64,000 bases of DNA, taken from contig NZ_SGOM01000007.1 of NCBI RefSeq assembly GCF_022113815.1, forward strand, positions 62,001 through 126,000, given 5' to 3'. A program made the translations under genes and the position numbers. This DNA is from Vibrio cincinnatiensis (GTDB lineage Bacteria; Pseudomonadota; Gammaproteobacteria; Enterobacterales; Vibrionaceae). The notes beneath the pieces are model-generated. The model ran no database searches and had not been told where the DNA came from. It worked only from the letters and a program-made list of their open reading frames with translations. Positions 29,196 through 38,296 of this stretch are shown here, in pieces. Position 1 is the stretch's first letter. Each line of letters starts with the position of its first letter.

Positions 29196-29828
29196 TTAAG
29201 AAGCGACAGATAAATGCTCTCGGTTATAGATACACAGCATATCTAAATAATTGCTTACTAACTTGCAAACTTTCTGCTCATCTCGAACTCGGTTAGCCTG
29301 AACGAAGAGAGAATAGCAAATTCCGTGGAACAGCATGGCCAAATTTTCTGCATCAAGTTGAGCACAGACTTCGCCACGCTCGATAGCTTTCACAAAAACA
29401 TTTCGAACCAGTAGCTGATTGGTTTTATTGCTCGACACAAATAGAGGCCAGACTTCGTCTCGGGTTGAGGCGCTCCATTCGAACCACACTTTTAACCAAT
29501 GGCAGTCATCGATAGCAAGGTTAACCATTGCTGAAGCTATGCTATGCATGTTTTCTTTGGCATCGATCTCAAGGTCGATATGATCGGTTAGAAAATTTGA
29601 GAATTGGCGAACCACAAAGATTAAAACATCATCCACTAGATCTTCACGGGTTGGAAAGTAGTTAAATACGGTGGCCACAGAGACTTGGGCGATATCGGCA
29701 ATATCCGCGTGTCCTCCACGTCCAATTCCTCGTTTGGCAAACACTTCCAGTGCGATGTCCATGAGTTGTTGTTTACGTTTTTGTGGAGAAAGCCTCGTTC
29801 TGGGGCGTTTCTCAATTGATGCGTCCAT
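29196..29828 (-). CDS. hapR: Quorum-sensing master regulator, HapR/LuxR/OpaR family (TetR type)
   Basis: High-cell-density transcription factor of vibrios that controls protease, biofilm, bioluminescence or competence genes depending on species. The 210-aa product begins MDASIEKRPRTRLSPQKRK at ATG 29828 with an AAGGAT ribosome site, as in HapR; a longer reading to 29927 crosses the predicted promoter and is rejected. The TetR-type helix-turn-helix lies at about residues 38-62 (IAQVSVATVFNYFPTREDLV), identical to HapR as I remember it. The ligand-pocket half is less similar and the protein is about seven residues longer at the C-terminus (ending REHLSVAS). Its neighbours lpd and hpt match other Vibrio luxR-type loci. 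The symbol is by family; luxR, opaR or smcR would be used in other species. Confidence 0.93.
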   Translation of the reverse strand: MDASIEKRPRTRLSPQKRKQQLMDIALEVFAKRGIGRGGHADIADIAQVSVATVFNYFPTREDLVDDVLIFVVRQFSNFLTDHIDLEIDAKENMHSIASAMVNLAIDDCHWLKVWFEWSASTRDEVWPLFVSSNKTNQLLVRNVFVKAIERGEVCAQLDAENLAMLFHGICYSLFVQANRVRDEQKVCKLVSNYLDMLCIYNREHLSVAS

Positions 29829-29836
29829 AGTTATAT

Positions 29837-29860
29837 CCTTGCCACTTGACGGAGTTGTTG
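29837..29860 (-). promoter_or_regulatory. Probable Qrr small-RNA pairing site in the hapR leader
   Basis: Just before the start codon the minus strand reads AACAACTCCGTCAAGTGGC followed by AAGG. This resembles the luxR/hapR leader segment AACAACGTCAGTTGGC that pairs with the conserved core of Qrr sRNAs. It covers the ribosome-binding site, as expected for Qrr repression at low cell density. Confidence 0.65.
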
Positions 29861-29912
29861 CGTTTTTTGTTACGCTAATGATTTTTTTATAAGTTGTTTG
29901 AAAAACGCTATG

Positions 29913-29941
29913 AGTGTAATGGTGCATATGTGTCAGGTCAA
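29913..29941 (-). promoter_or_regulatory. Predicted hapR promoter
   Basis: On the minus strand TTGACC (-35) is followed after exactly 17 bp by TACACT (-10). Transcription would begin near 29905 and give a leader of about 77 nt that contains the Qrr-like site. Confidence 0.65.
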
Positions 29942-30094
29942 TATGTTCTGTTTAAATAATCGCCACGGAGAGGGGGCTGTTTCATTTTTAAAACGTTCTC
30001 TTGATGGTTCGGAAATACAGTGTTGTAGGGAGTAGAGTAGAATGATGGCTGCTTTTCTGACACTTTTCTCGTAAGATCTTGTGGCGTACAAAGG

Positions 30095-30123
30095 TTAACA
30101 CTCACCGTGTGCAATGGTACTAT
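30095..30123 (+). promoter_or_regulatory. Predicted hpt promoter
   Basis: TTAACA (30095-30100) and TACTAT (30118-30123) are separated by 17 bp, 66 bp upstream of the hpt start codon. Confidence 0.6.
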
Positions 30124-30189
30124 ACGCGCCGAACAATTTGGCGATGTGCCACTTTTTAGAGGTGTATCGCTCTAACCAACGAGATAGGT

Positions 30190-30720
30190 ATGAAACATAC
30201 AGTTGAAGTAATGATTTCTGAACAAGAGGTTCAGGAAAGAATTCGTGAGTTAGGTCAACAAATTACCGAATATTATCAAGGCAGCGAAGACCTCGTTCTG
30301 GTCGGTCTTTTACGTGGCTCCTTTGTCTTTATGGCGGATCTGGCACGGGCCATTTCGTTGACTCATCAAGTGGATTTTATGACGGCCTCTAGCTATGGGA
30401 ATAGTATGGAAAGCTCCCGAGATGTCAGAATATTAAAAGATCTGGATGATGATATTAAAGGTAAGGATGTCTTGCTGGTAGAGGATATTATTGATACCGG
30501 AAATACGCTTAATAAAGTGAAAGACTTTTTGTCTCTGCGTGAACCTAAATCAATCAATATTTGTACTTTGCTTGATAAGCCTTCTCGTCGTGAAGTAAAT
30601 GTCGATGTTCAATGGGTTGGTTTTGAAATCCCTGATGAATTTGTGGTTGGCGTAGGGATTGATTACGCACAAAAATACCGCCATTTACCTTTTATAGGCA
30701 AAGTGATCCCTCAGGAATAG
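30190..30720 (+). CDS. hpt: Hypoxanthine phosphoribosyltransferase Hpt
   Basis: Purine salvage: joins hypoxanthine (and guanine) with PRPP to give IMP or GMP. The 176-aa protein has the type I PRTase PRPP loop [14 protein letters not shown] near residues 97-110 and the N-terminal [13 protein letters not shown] strand-loop. Length matches E. coli Hpt (178). ATG 30190 was taken; the preceding TTT-rich stretch and ACGAGATAGGT give a moderate ribosome site. It faces hapR and converges on can, as in vibrios; hpt-can-yadG-yadH is also the E. coli neighbourhood. Confidence 0.95.
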   Translation: MKHTVEVMISEQEVQERIRELGQQITEYYQGSEDLVLVGLLRGSFVFMADLARAISLTHQVDFMTASSYGNSMESSRDVRILKDLDDDIKGKDVLLVEDIIDTGNTLNKVKDFLSLREPKSINICTLLDKPSRREVNVDVQWVGFEIPDEFVVGVGIDYAQKYRHLPFIGKVIPQE

Positions 30721-30735
30721 TGGCTTATTTCGATA

Positions 30736-30770
30736 ACACAATGCCCACGAAAGTGGGCATTGTGTTTTTT
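30736..30770. terminator. Bidirectional terminator between hpt and can
   Basis: A perfect 13-bp stem (ACACAATGCCCAC, loop GAAA, GTGGGCATTGTGT) followed by TTTTTT on the plus strand lies between two convergent genes. The GNRA-type loop adds stability. Confidence 0.92.
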
Positions 30771-30797
30771 GAACTCAAGAGCACAACGTTATCTTGT

Positions 30798-31466
30798 TTA
30801 ACGGCACAAGAGTGTATGTTGTGGGTTGAGGATCTTCTCTAAAGCATTACGGTAGCTTTCATCTACCAACTCTTGAGAGTCACAGCGAAGACCGAGATAT
30901 TCTAATTTTCCATCTTCAATACCATAAACAACACCATGCAGTTCCACATCCTGCCCACGCTGCCAAGCATTTTGCATAATCGTTGAATTACCCAAATTAT
31001 ACATTTGTTCGGCAACATTGAGTTCTGCCAGTTTATCGGAACGATCTTTCTCTGGCATTTTTTCTAAGTAGGCGCGGTGTTTAAAGTAGAGATCTCGAAT
31101 ATGTAGCAGCCAGTTATTGATGAGGCCTAATTGGGGGTTATCTATCGCTGCAGTCACACCACCACAACCATAATGGCCACAAATAATAATGTGTTTTACC
31201 TTAAGCACATCCACTGCATACTGAACGACGGATAAGCAGTTTAAATCTGTATGGATCACTTGGTTAGCAACGTTTCGGTGAACAAATAATTCTCCCGAAT
31301 AAAGCCCAGTAAGCCTTTCTGCTGGTACTCGGCTATCTGAGCAACCAATCCACAAAAAATCAGGATTTTGCCCTTTAGCGAGTTTGGCAAAGTATTCTGG
31401 TCGTTCTGATTTGATCGATTCTGACCAACGTGAATTATTTTCAAAAAGCTGTTTAAGTTCTGGCAT
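30798..31466 (-). CDS. can: Beta-class carbonic anhydrase Can
   Basis: Zinc enzyme interconverting CO2 and bicarbonate, giving bicarbonate for carboxylation reactions at air levels of CO2. The 222-aa product (ATG 31466, [11 protein letters not shown]) has the zinc ligands in CSDSR (Cys, Asp) and HYGCGG (His, Cys), and the Asp-Arg pair of the beta class. The longer start at 31493 lacks family support. Length is as in E. coli Can (220). Confidence 0.95.
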   Translation of the reverse strand: MPELKQLFENNSRWSESIKSERPEYFAKLAKGQNPDFLWIGCSDSRVPAERLTGLYSGELFVHRNVANQVIHTDLNCLSVVQYAVDVLKVKHIIICGHYGCGGVTAAIDNPQLGLINNWLLHIRDLYFKHRAYLEKMPEKDRSDKLAELNVAEQMYNLGNSTIMQNAWQRGQDVELHGVVYGIEDGKLEYLGLRCDSQELVDESYRNALEKILNPQHTLLCR

Positions 31467-31796
31467 CTTAGTTCCCTTTATTGATTGAGCCAACTATACA
31501 CAATGTCATTACGTGATTCTCTGAAAAAAGTGTTAACAGCCTACTCATCTGAGCAGTTAATGTAAGTCAATTTTTTGCAAGATATTGTTGAGAAGTATGA
31601 GAACCGAAACACATTATAGGTAGATTTTTATGTAAGGTACATTGCCTTGGTCAATGCGTTTGCTTGGTTGATAGATTGGTTTGATGTAATGTTTTTTGAC
31701 GGCATTATAAATGGATATATTTGTATTCAAGGGTTGAAAATACAGTGGCTAAGCAGCACATCTATCAAGTTATCACTGTAAGAGTTTGCCACCATT
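31467..31796. other. can-yadG divergent intergenic region
   Basis: This 330-bp AT-rich spacer holds promoters for can (leftward) and yadG (rightward). TTGACG near 31697 has only poor -10 partners (TATATT at 14 bp), and TTGGTT near 31670 with TAATGT 17 bp on is another weak option. I see no small gene, RNA or recognisable operator. Confidence 0.3.
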
Positions 31797-32720
31797 ATGT
31801 ATGCATTAGAAATCGATCAGTTGCGTAAAACCTATCAAGGTGGTTTTGAGGCGCTGAAAGGGGTCAGTTTAACCGTTAAAAAGGGAGACTTTTACGCTTT
31901 ACTTGGCCCTAATGGCGCAGGTAAATCCACCACCATTGGTATTATTTCCTCCTTAGTGAATAAAACCTCCGGTCAGGTAAAAGTTTTTGGTCACAATATC
32001 GATACCCATCTTGAACAAGCCAAACAACATTTAGGTTTAGTGCCGCAAGAGTTTAACTTCAATCCTTTTGAAACGGTTGAACAGATTGTGATGCAGCAAG
32101 CGGGCTATTATGGGGTGTCAAAGTCGCTAGCGAAAGAGCGAGCAAAAACCTATCTGACTCAGTTAGATCTCTGGGATAAGCGTAAAGAGCGGGCTCGTAA
32201 CCTTTCTGGGGGGATGAAACGCCGGTTGATGATAGCTCGTGCCTTAATGCATGAGCCACAACTGTTGATTCTTGATGAACCGACTGCGGGTGTTGATATT
32301 GAGTTGCGCCGCTCAATGTGGGCATTTTTAAAGCAGATCAACCAGCAGGGGATTACCATCATTCTAACAACTCACTATCTTGAAGAAGCTGAGATGCTCT
32401 GTCGTCATATTGGCATCATTAATCGGGGGGAGCTAATCGAAAATACTACAATGAAAGGGTTGCTGAGTAAGCTAAGTGTAGAAACCTTTATTCTGGATAT
32501 TGATGACGAACGTCTATTACAGCCACTGAACGATGTGATTTCTCAGCAGATTGTTGATGGGTCATTAGAGATTGAGCTAGAAAAAAGCCAAGGGCTGAAC
32601 GCTGTCTTTACACAATTGACTCAACAGGGGATCAACGTTCTTTCTATGCGTAACAAGGCAAACCGTTTAGAAGAGTTATTTGTTAGCATCGTTCGTGATC
32701 AAAGTCAGGGGAAAGCGTAA
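31797..32720 (+). CDS. yadG: ABC transporter ATP-binding protein YadG
   Basis: ATPase of an ABC-2 type exporter; substrate unknown. The 307-aa protein shows Walker A GPNGAGKST near residue 38, Q-loop VPQEFNFNP, signature LSGGMKRR near 139, Walker B LLILDEPTAGVD near 159 and the H-loop TTHYLEEAE. A C-terminal extension of about 85 residues follows, typical for the CcmA/DrrA-like group. Its stop overlaps the yadH start by one base (TAATG), indicating coupled expression. Confidence 0.92.
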   Translation: MYALEIDQLRKTYQGGFEALKGVSLTVKKGDFYALLGPNGAGKSTTIGIISSLVNKTSGQVKVFGHNIDTHLEQAKQHLGLVPQEFNFNPFETVEQIVMQQAGYYGVSKSLAKERAKTYLTQLDLWDKRKERARNLSGGMKRRLMIARALMHEPQLLILDEPTAGVDIELRRSMWAFLKQINQQGITIILTTHYLEEAEMLCRHIGIINRGELIENTTMKGLLSKLSVETFILDIDDERLLQPLNDVISQQIVDGSLEIELEKSQGLNAVFTQLTQQGINVLSMRNKANRLEELFVSIVRDQSQGKA

Positions 32721-33490
32721 TGTATTCAATCTATTGGACCGCTTTTTGTAGCTTGCTGCGTAAAGAAATTACACGTTTTACACGGATTTGGGTTCAGACG
32801 TTAGTTCCGCCAGTGATCACCATGAGCTTATATTTTGTGATTTTTGGCAACTTGATCGGTTCTCGGATCGGGCAGATGAATGGTTTTAGCTACATGGAAT
32901 ATATTGTACCCGGTTTGATTATGATGTCGGTGATCACCAACTCGTACTCCAACGTGGCGTCTTCTTTTTTTAGTGCTAAGTTTCAAAAAAATATTGAAGA
33001 ACTCTTGGTCGCCCCCGTTCCCAATTACGTTATTATCGCTGGGTATGTGATGGGGGGCGTGACTCGAGGTTTATTGGTTGGGGCATTAGTCACAACGGTT
33101 TCACTCTTATTTGTGAATTTAAGTGTGGAGCATTGGGGAATCATTTGTGCAACGGTCTTTTTAACCTCGGTGGTTTTTGCTCTGGGCGGTTTAATCAATG
33201 CCGTTTTTGCCAAAACATTTGATGATATTTCCATTATTCCGACCTTTGTCCTAACACCGCTGACCTACTTAGGTGGTGTGTTTTATTCGATCAGTTTATT
33301 ACCCGATTTCTGGCAAGGTGTTTCGAAAATAAACCCTATAGTTTATATGGTTAATGCGTTTCGATATGGATTCTTGGGTGTGTCTGATGTGGATATTGTG
33401 ACGTCATTCAGTGTACTGGGGATCTTTGTTGTGATGCTTTATGCCATTGCGCATTATCTGGTTACGAAAGGAAAAGGGTTACGCAGTTAA
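32720..33490 (+). CDS. yadH: ABC-2 type transporter permease YadH
   Basis: Membrane half of the YadGH exporter. The 256-aa protein has six predicted membrane spans and the ABC-2 permease pattern: an amphipathic N-terminus with a LVPPVITMSLYFVIFG span, a QKNIEELLVAPVPNYVII coupling region, and PTFVLTPLTYLGGVFYS followed by INPIVYMVNAFRYGFLG near the C-terminus, the family signature. It starts on the last base of yadG. The same pair follows hpt-can in E. coli; no substrate is established that I know of. Confidence 0.92.
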   Translation: MYSIYWTAFCSLLRKEITRFTRIWVQTLVPPVITMSLYFVIFGNLIGSRIGQMNGFSYMEYIVPGLIMMSVITNSYSNVASSFFSAKFQKNIEELLVAPVPNYVIIAGYVMGGVTRGLLVGALVTTVSLLFVNLSVEHWGIICATVFLTSVVFALGGLINAVFAKTFDDISIIPTFVLTPLTYLGGVFYSISLLPDFWQGVSKINPIVYMVNAFRYGFLGVSDVDIVTSFSVLGIFVVMLYAIAHYLVTKGKGLRS

Positions 33491-33560
33491 ACGCTGAACT
33501 GTGGAGTGATGGGACTATTCTATTGACATCGCTTCTTTCTGTTATGCATGTGCTCTTAAT

Positions 33561-33598
33561 AAAATGGTCATTCCCACAACAGTGAGAATGACCATTTT
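33561..33598. terminator. Bidirectional terminator between yadH and panC
   Basis: AAAATGGTCATTC (33561-33573) and GAATGACCATTTT (33586-33598) form a 13-bp stem, extended inward by partial pairing, between convergent genes. Confidence 0.88.
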
Positions 33599-33621
33599 GT
33601 ATTTGCGGGGAAAGTGTCGAA

Positions 33622-34503
33622 CTATTCTTCTTCAGAACTCTCTTTGCTGTCGCCGGAGAGATCAAGAACTTGGTTATCAATTAGACGGACTTTACCTAAG
33701 TGAGCCGCAATCAAAATAACCGCTTGTTTACTCTCGCTACTGATGGGTTGCAATGTTTGCGCATCTCGGATAAAAATTTCATCCGGTTCAATATCTGCAG
33801 CGCGTAACTGATCAACCGCATCCTCAATAATAGAGGCGTAATCATCACGTCCTCCCCGGATAGCACTACTCATCCAACGCATGGTTCTTGCGAGAACGGG
33901 GGCGCGCTGACGTTCATCTATGGTCAGTAAATTGTTGCGAGAGCTCATGGCTAGCCCATCCATTTCTCGGACTGTCGCGACACCAACAATATTAATATCT
34001 AAACAGAGATCGTTCACCATCTGGCGAATGATCGCCAATTGTTGGAAATCTTTCTCGCCAAAGCAGGCGATATTGGGCTGCACAATATTAAATAGTTTGC
34101 TAACAATGGTGGCAACGCCGCGGAAATGGCCTGGGCGAGATGCCCCTTCAAGCATATGCGAAAGTCCTGGAACTTCGACAAACGTTTGTTTATCTAATCC
34201 ATGGGGATACATCACATCTGGGGTGGGCGTAAAGACGAGATCAACCCCTTCACTGTTTAATTTGTTCAGATCTTCATCCAGTGTACGCGGGTAGTTATTG
34301 AGATCATCTGCTCGATCAAACTGCATCGGATTGACGAAAATACTGACCACAACGATGTCAGCTAGCTCGCGTGCTTTACGGACTAGGGTCAAATGACCTT
34401 CGTGTAAATTGCCCATTGTCGGAACAAAAGCCACTTGGCGACCATCACGCTTATACTGTTTGATCTGCTCACGAAGAGCTGAAATATCAGCAAAAGTCTG
34501 CAT
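33622..34503 (-). CDS. panC: Pantothenate synthetase PanC
   Basis: Condenses pantoate with beta-alanine using ATP, through a pantoyl-adenylate, to give pantothenate. The 293-aa protein has the nucleotidyltransferase HxGH motif in [14 protein letters not shown] near residues 28-41, the [16 protein letters not shown] block near 146, and the KMSKS-like SSRNNLL. The C-terminal tail is acidic (DSKESSEEE). It is the last gene of pcnB-folK-panB-panC; 11 bp separate it from panB. The coaE gene in this window acts later in the same CoA pathway. Confidence 0.96.
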   Translation of the reverse strand: MQTFADISALREQIKQYKRDGRQVAFVPTMGNLHEGHLTLVRKARELADIVVVSIFVNPMQFDRADDLNNYPRTLDEDLNKLNSEGVDLVFTPTPDVMYPHGLDKQTFVEVPGLSHMLEGASRPGHFRGVATIVSKLFNIVQPNIACFGEKDFQQLAIIRQMVNDLCLDINIVGVATVREMDGLAMSSRNNLLTIDERQRAPVLARTMRWMSSAIRGGRDDYASIIEDAVDQLRAADIEPDEIFIRDAQTLQPISSESKQAVILIAAHLGKVRLIDNQVLDLSGDSKESSEEE

Positions 34504-34514
34504 GGAGTACTCCT

Positions 34515-35309
34515 TTAGGCAATAGTGTGTGCATCATCAGGGAATGCGCCGCTGGTGACATCAGCCATATATTTAGCAACGGCTTGGCGCATATCACCGG
34601 TTTCTGCGAGAAAATCTTTCGAGAATTTTGGCATGTAGTTGGCCGAAATACCAAACATATCGTGCATAACCAAAATTTGTCCGTCTGTTCCATTTCCTGC
34701 ACCAATACCAATGACAGGAACATCCAGCAATTCAGTGATTCGATTTGCAAGGCTTGCGGGGACACATTCCAGTAATATCACTTGGGCCCCGGCTTCTTGT
34801 AGGGCGATCGCATCTTTAACCATGCGATCGGCTTTATCTTGTTCGCGGCCTTGGATTTTATAACCACCAAAAATATTGACAGATTGAGGGGTCAGGCCTA
34901 GGTGAGCACAAACAGGAACCGCCCGTTCAGTGAGCATTTTTACCGTATCGACCAGCCAGTCTCCCCCTTCAATTTTTACCATATTGGCACCGGCCCGAAT
35001 TAAGGTAGCCGCTTGCTCACAGGCTTGCTCTGGGGTTGCATAGCTCATAAAGGGCATGTCTGCCATTAATAGGCAATTGGGGCTACCTGCACGAACGCAG
35101 CGCGTATGATAGGCTATCTCATCTACTGTGACGGGGAGCGTGTCACTTTTGCCTTGTAGAACCATCCCCAGTGAGTCACCGACTAATAACACGGGCATTT
35201 CTTGGCTTTCAAACAGTTGGGCAAAACTTGCATCATAAGCGGTCGACGTTGGAAATTTGTGGCCTTCCTGTTTCCACTTCATCAGATCATTAATGGTGAT
35301 TTTTTTCAT
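34515..35309 (-). CDS. panB: 3-methyl-2-oxobutanoate hydroxymethyltransferase PanB
   Basis: Transfers a hydroxymethyl group from methylene-THF to ketoisovalerate, the first committed step to pantoate. The 264-aa TIM-barrel protein has the metal-binding aspartates in [11 protein letters not shown] and DMPFMSY, the catalytic Glu in LLECVP, and the [11 protein letters not shown] phosphate-like loop near residue 197. Length matches E. coli PanB (264). Its first codons overlap the end of folK by 4 bp, so the two are translationally coupled. Confidence 0.96.
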   Translation of the reverse strand: MKKITINDLMKWKQEGHKFPTSTAYDASFAQLFESQEMPVLLVGDSLGMVLQGKSDTLPVTVDEIAYHTRCVRAGSPNCLLMADMPFMSYATPEQACEQAATLIRAGANMVKIEGGDWLVDTVKMLTERAVPVCAHLGLTPQSVNIFGGYKIQGREQDKADRMVKDAIALQEAGAQVILLECVPASLANRITELLDVPVIGIGAGNGTDGQILVMHDMFGISANYMPKFSKDFLAETGDMRQAVAKYMADVTSGAFPDDAHTIA

Positions 35310-35815
35310 TCGATATCCTTACTTGCCGTTGGCGACGGCCAAATACTAAGCCCATTACGTGCTACTTGGCTCAGTAGATCACTAAGCTTAGTTCCATCGG
35401 GAAGCTGTAAATTCGGGGCTATTTCATACAGTGGATAAAGGACAAATTCACGAACACTCATACCATAATGTGGTACGGTTAATCGCTCACAATCCACCAC
35501 TTCCTGTCCATAGAGCACAATGTCTAAATCGAGCGTTCTAGGTCCCCAGCGCTCAGCTTTACGTTCACGCCCTTGCTGTTGTTCAATGGTTTGAGTGCAA
35601 TCGAGCAATTCAAGTGGGCTTAATTGTGTTTTTATGGCCACAACGGCGTTGATGTAATCGGGCTGATCTTGTGGCCCCATCGGTGTACTGGAGTACAACG
35701 ATGATGCGACAATAAATTGGGATTGAGGCAGTGTTTTTAAAGCCTCAATGGCTTGCTTAGCTTGACTTACCGGATCACCAATATTGCTACCGATAGCGAT
35801 ATAAGCGGTGATCAT
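35306..35815 (-). CDS. folK: 6-hydroxymethyl-7,8-dihydropterin pyrophosphokinase FolK
   Basis: Transfers pyrophosphate from ATP to hydroxymethyl-dihydropterin in folate synthesis. The 169-aa protein has GSNIGDP near residue 8 and the HPPK signature [15 protein letters not shown] near 90-104, with the two Mg-binding aspartates in LDLDI. Length is slightly above E. coli FolK (159). It overlaps pcnB and panB by 4 bp on each side (both ATGA type), so the three genes form a tight unit. Folate made here feeds the PanB reaction. Confidence 0.95.
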   Translation of the reverse strand: MITAYIAIGSNIGDPVSQAKQAIEALKTLPQSQFIVASSLYSSTPMGPQDQPDYINAVVAIKTQLSPLELLDCTQTIEQQQGRERKAERWGPRTLDLDIVLYGQEVVDCERLTVPHYGMSVREFVLYPLYEIAPNLQLPDGTKLSDLLSQVARNGLSIWPSPTASKDIE

Positions 35816-37191
35816 GATTCGCTTTTACCTTTCGGTTTCCGTTTCCGATTTGAAGGTTTACGTCGGCGAGGCCCTGATTTATTACTTTCAGTACTGTTAC
35901 CTAGGTCAGCGACCATGGCTTGGCGCATATTGCGTCCAGCATTTTGGAAAGTCTGCCACCAATTCGCTAGCTGTTTGACCTCTCCACCTTCAATTTCTCC
36001 CCGCATTTCCAGAAAATCGAATCCAGCTCGGAATTTATTTAATTCAAGTAGTCGGAATGCTCGTTTACCGGTACGGCGTGGCAAGCGAAGCTGCATTTGC
36101 CAAATTTCGCGAATCGTTGTGGTATGACGACGTGGAATCGCAATGGATTTTACCACTTGATCGAGGATCTTATTGCTGGCTTCCATCACAGCATCGTAGA
36201 AATTATATTGATGCGTTTCCATTATCTGTTCGGCCAGCTTAATCATCGGATACCAGAAGAAGGCGGCAAACATAAAGGCCGGGTTAATTCGTTTCCCTTC
36301 TTCAATACGGATATCGGTAGAATCTAGAGCTAAATCCAGCATTTGTTCCGTTAATGAGGAATCATCATCCGTAAAATGCTCGGCTACCTGTGGGAAGAGT
36401 TGTTGGAACAAATTGTACTCTCTCATCAGGTGATAGGTTTCTAACCCATAACCAGTTTGTAGCATTTTCAATGACTCTTCATAGAGACGAGCTGATGGAA
36501 TATCTCGTAACAGCGGTGCTAATTGTTCAATAGGGGCTGCGGTATCTTCTTCGATATCAAAGTCTAGCTTAACGGCGAATCGGATCGCTCGTAACATTCG
36601 GACAGGATCTTCTCGATAACGTATTTCAGGATCACCAATAAGGCGAACCAGTTTATCTTCAAGATCTTCCATCCCCCCAGCATAGTCATGGATACTGTAA
36701 TCTGCGATGCTGTAATACATGGCGTTGATGGTGAAATCACGACGTTCAGCATCTTCATCAATGGTGCCATAGACATTATCGCGCAGTAACATGCCTGCCT
36801 CTGATTGAGCCGCGATATGTTGGTTGGTTTCTTGATGGTGCCCACGGAAGGTGGCGACTTCAACAATATCGCGTCCAAACATAATATGAGCAAGACGGAA
36901 ACGACGTCCGATCAAGCGGCAGTTGCGAAAGAGCTGACGAATCTGCTCTGGTGTCGCATTGGTGGCGATATCAAAATCTTTTGGAGTGGCGCCGAGTAAT
37001 AAGTCTCTGACGCCGCCTCCCACTAAATAAGCTTCAAAGCCTGCACCATGTAACCGATACAAGACTTTGAGTGCATTTTCACTGATCGACTGCCGAGAGA
37101 TATTGTGCTCTTGGCGAGTGATGATATTGAGCGCTAACTCAGGATAACCGTGAGGTTCGCGTGGTTCTAGTTCATTATTATTCATGTGCAT
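35812..37191 (-). CDS. pcnB: Poly(A) polymerase I PcnB
   Basis: Adds 3' poly(A) tails that promote RNA decay. The 459-aa protein belongs to the nucleotidyltransferase superfamily, with GGGVRDLLLGATPKDFDIAT near residues 58-77 (the two metal-binding aspartates in DFDIAT) and RRDFTINAMYY near 149. The C-terminal tail is very basic (KSGPRRRKPSNRKRKPKGK region) and should bind RNA. ATG 37191 and ATG 37185 are both possible starts. It is the first gene of the pcnB-folK-panB-panC unit. Confidence 0.95.
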   Translation of the reverse strand: MHMNNNELEPREPHGYPELALNIITRQEHNISRQSISENALKVLYRLHGAGFEAYLVGGGVRDLLLGATPKDFDIATNATPEQIRQLFRNCRLIGRRFRLAHIMFGRDIVEVATFRGHHQETNQHIAAQSEAGMLLRDNVYGTIDEDAERRDFTINAMYYSIADYSIHDYAGGMEDLEDKLVRLIGDPEIRYREDPVRMLRAIRFAVKLDFDIEEDTAAPIEQLAPLLRDIPSARLYEESLKMLQTGYGLETYHLMREYNLFQQLFPQVAEHFTDDDSSLTEQMLDLALDSTDIRIEEGKRINPAFMFAAFFWYPMIKLAEQIMETHQYNFYDAVMEASNKILDQVVKSIAIPRRHTTTIREIWQMQLRLPRRTGKRAFRLLELNKFRAGFDFLEMRGEIEGGEVKQLANWWQTFQNAGRNMRQAMVADLGNSTESNKSGPRRRKPSNRKRKPKGKSES

Positions 37192-37296
37192 CTGACAATG
37201 ATTGGTGTTGGCTATTCAAGCGTTGTGGTGCACCTTTTCTGGCTTAAATGGGCCGAAATTTCGGCTAATAATAGCGTACACAGCGCCTTTTGAGAA

Positions 37297-38166
37297 TCAC
37301 GGTGTGATCTCTGTCTCTTCTGGCAATTGTTCTATCTGCCAGTTCTGGCTGCCCCAAGTGATCATTTCTTCGAGTCGAGCATCCATAAAATCTTTTGGTA
37401 TATCAAAGCCTAAAAACGTCATTGCCCGAATTAATGTCGGTTTTGGCTGGTCAATATTAATGGCCGTTGCATGGTTTTGTTTGGAAAGTTTATTTCCGTT
37501 GTTATCCATCGCCAATGGTAAATGTAAGTAGCTAACCGGCTTTTGTTGCAAACTGTGATATAGGCTGATTTGCCGCCCCGTAGGTTCAATCAAATCTGCT
37601 CCACGTACCACTTGTGTGACGCCTTGCTGAATGTCATCAATCACGACCGCAAGGTTATAAGCAAACAGTCCATCCCGTCTTTTGATAATGAAATCTTCTT
37701 CCGCTAAGGCATGGGGAATCGTAATTTTTCCCTGTTTCAAATCGATGAATGAGTAGACGGGGTGATCCATTCGCAAACGAATCGCACTCGATGGCGTTTT
37801 ATCTAGCGCTAAATGGCGACACGTGCCAAGGTAGTAGCCTCCTGCCTGTTTTACCTCTTTACGAGAGCACTGACAATAGTAAGCTTGTCCCGATTGTAAC
37901 CATGTCTCTATTTGGGTTTGATAAAGTTCATGGCGTTGACTCTGATAAACCACTTCGCCATCCCAGTGTAAACCATAAGCCTCTAACGCTTGTAAAATCC
38001 ATTGTGCGGAACCGGGCATTTCTCTGGGGGGATCGAGATCTTCAATACGTACAATCCATTGACCTTGTTGGCTGCGCGCCTGAAAGTAACTGCCTAGTGC
38101 TGCAATCAGTGAGCCAAAATGCAATGGGCCAGATGGTGATGGGGCAAAACGACCAAGATAATTCAT
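37297..38166 (-). CDS. gluQ: Glutamyl-Q tRNA(Asp) synthetase GluQ
   Basis: Attaches glutamate to the queuosine base in the anticodon of tRNA(Asp), a truncated GluRS paralogue without an anticodon domain. The 289-aa product (ATG 38166, MNYLGRFAPSPSG) has the HIGH-like PLHFGS, the KMSKS-like KLSKQN near residue 230, and four zinc-binding residues around CQCSRKE and CRH. A longer start at 38187 is less typical. It lies downstream of dksA and a hairpin, the dksA-gluQ linkage seen in many gammaproteobacteria. Confidence 0.94.
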   Translation of the reverse strand: MNYLGRFAPSPSGPLHFGSLIAALGSYFQARSQQGQWIVRIEDLDPPREMPGSAQWILQALEAYGLHWDGEVVYQSQRHELYQTQIETWLQSGQAYYCQCSRKEVKQAGGYYLGTCRHLALDKTPSSAIRLRMDHPVYSFIDLKQGKITIPHALAEEDFIIKRRDGLFAYNLAVVIDDIQQGVTQVVRGADLIEPTGRQISLYHSLQQKPVSYLHLPLAMDNNGNKLSKQNHATAINIDQPKPTLIRAMTFLGFDIPKDFMDARLEEMITWGSQNWQIEQLPEETEITP

Positions 38167-38243
38167 AGTTGTCACAATCAAATTCAATGAAAAGATAGGG
38201 CTAACTCATCGAAAGCGCAGGGATTGTAGCCTGTAATACAAGC

Positions 38244-38270
38244 AAAAAGGGAGCATTTTGCTCCCTTTTT
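38244..38270 (-). terminator. Hairpin between dksA and gluQ
   Basis: AAAAAGGGAGCA (38244-38255) pairs with TGCTCCCTTTTT (38259-38270) across a 3-base loop. On the minus strand it ends in TTTTT, fitting an attenuating terminator after dksA that lets part of the transcripts go on into gluQ, an arrangement reported for other bacteria. Confidence 0.85.
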
Positions 38271-38296
38271 ATTATTGACCATCCTCACAGAAGAGG

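Larger units (their letters stand above)
29829..30189. other. hapR-hpt divergent intergenic region
   Basis: This 361-bp spacer contains the hapR leader and promoter on the minus strand and the hpt promoter on the plus strand. Between them (about 29942-30094) I see no reading frame, no terminator and no clear LuxR-type operator, although LuxR-family genes are known to autorepress. Confidence 0.5.

Noticed and set aside
29828..29927. 33-residue N-terminal extension of the HapR-type protein
   Set aside because: It would start in the predicted -10 region, cross the Qrr-like leader and bypass the good ribosome site before MDASIEK.
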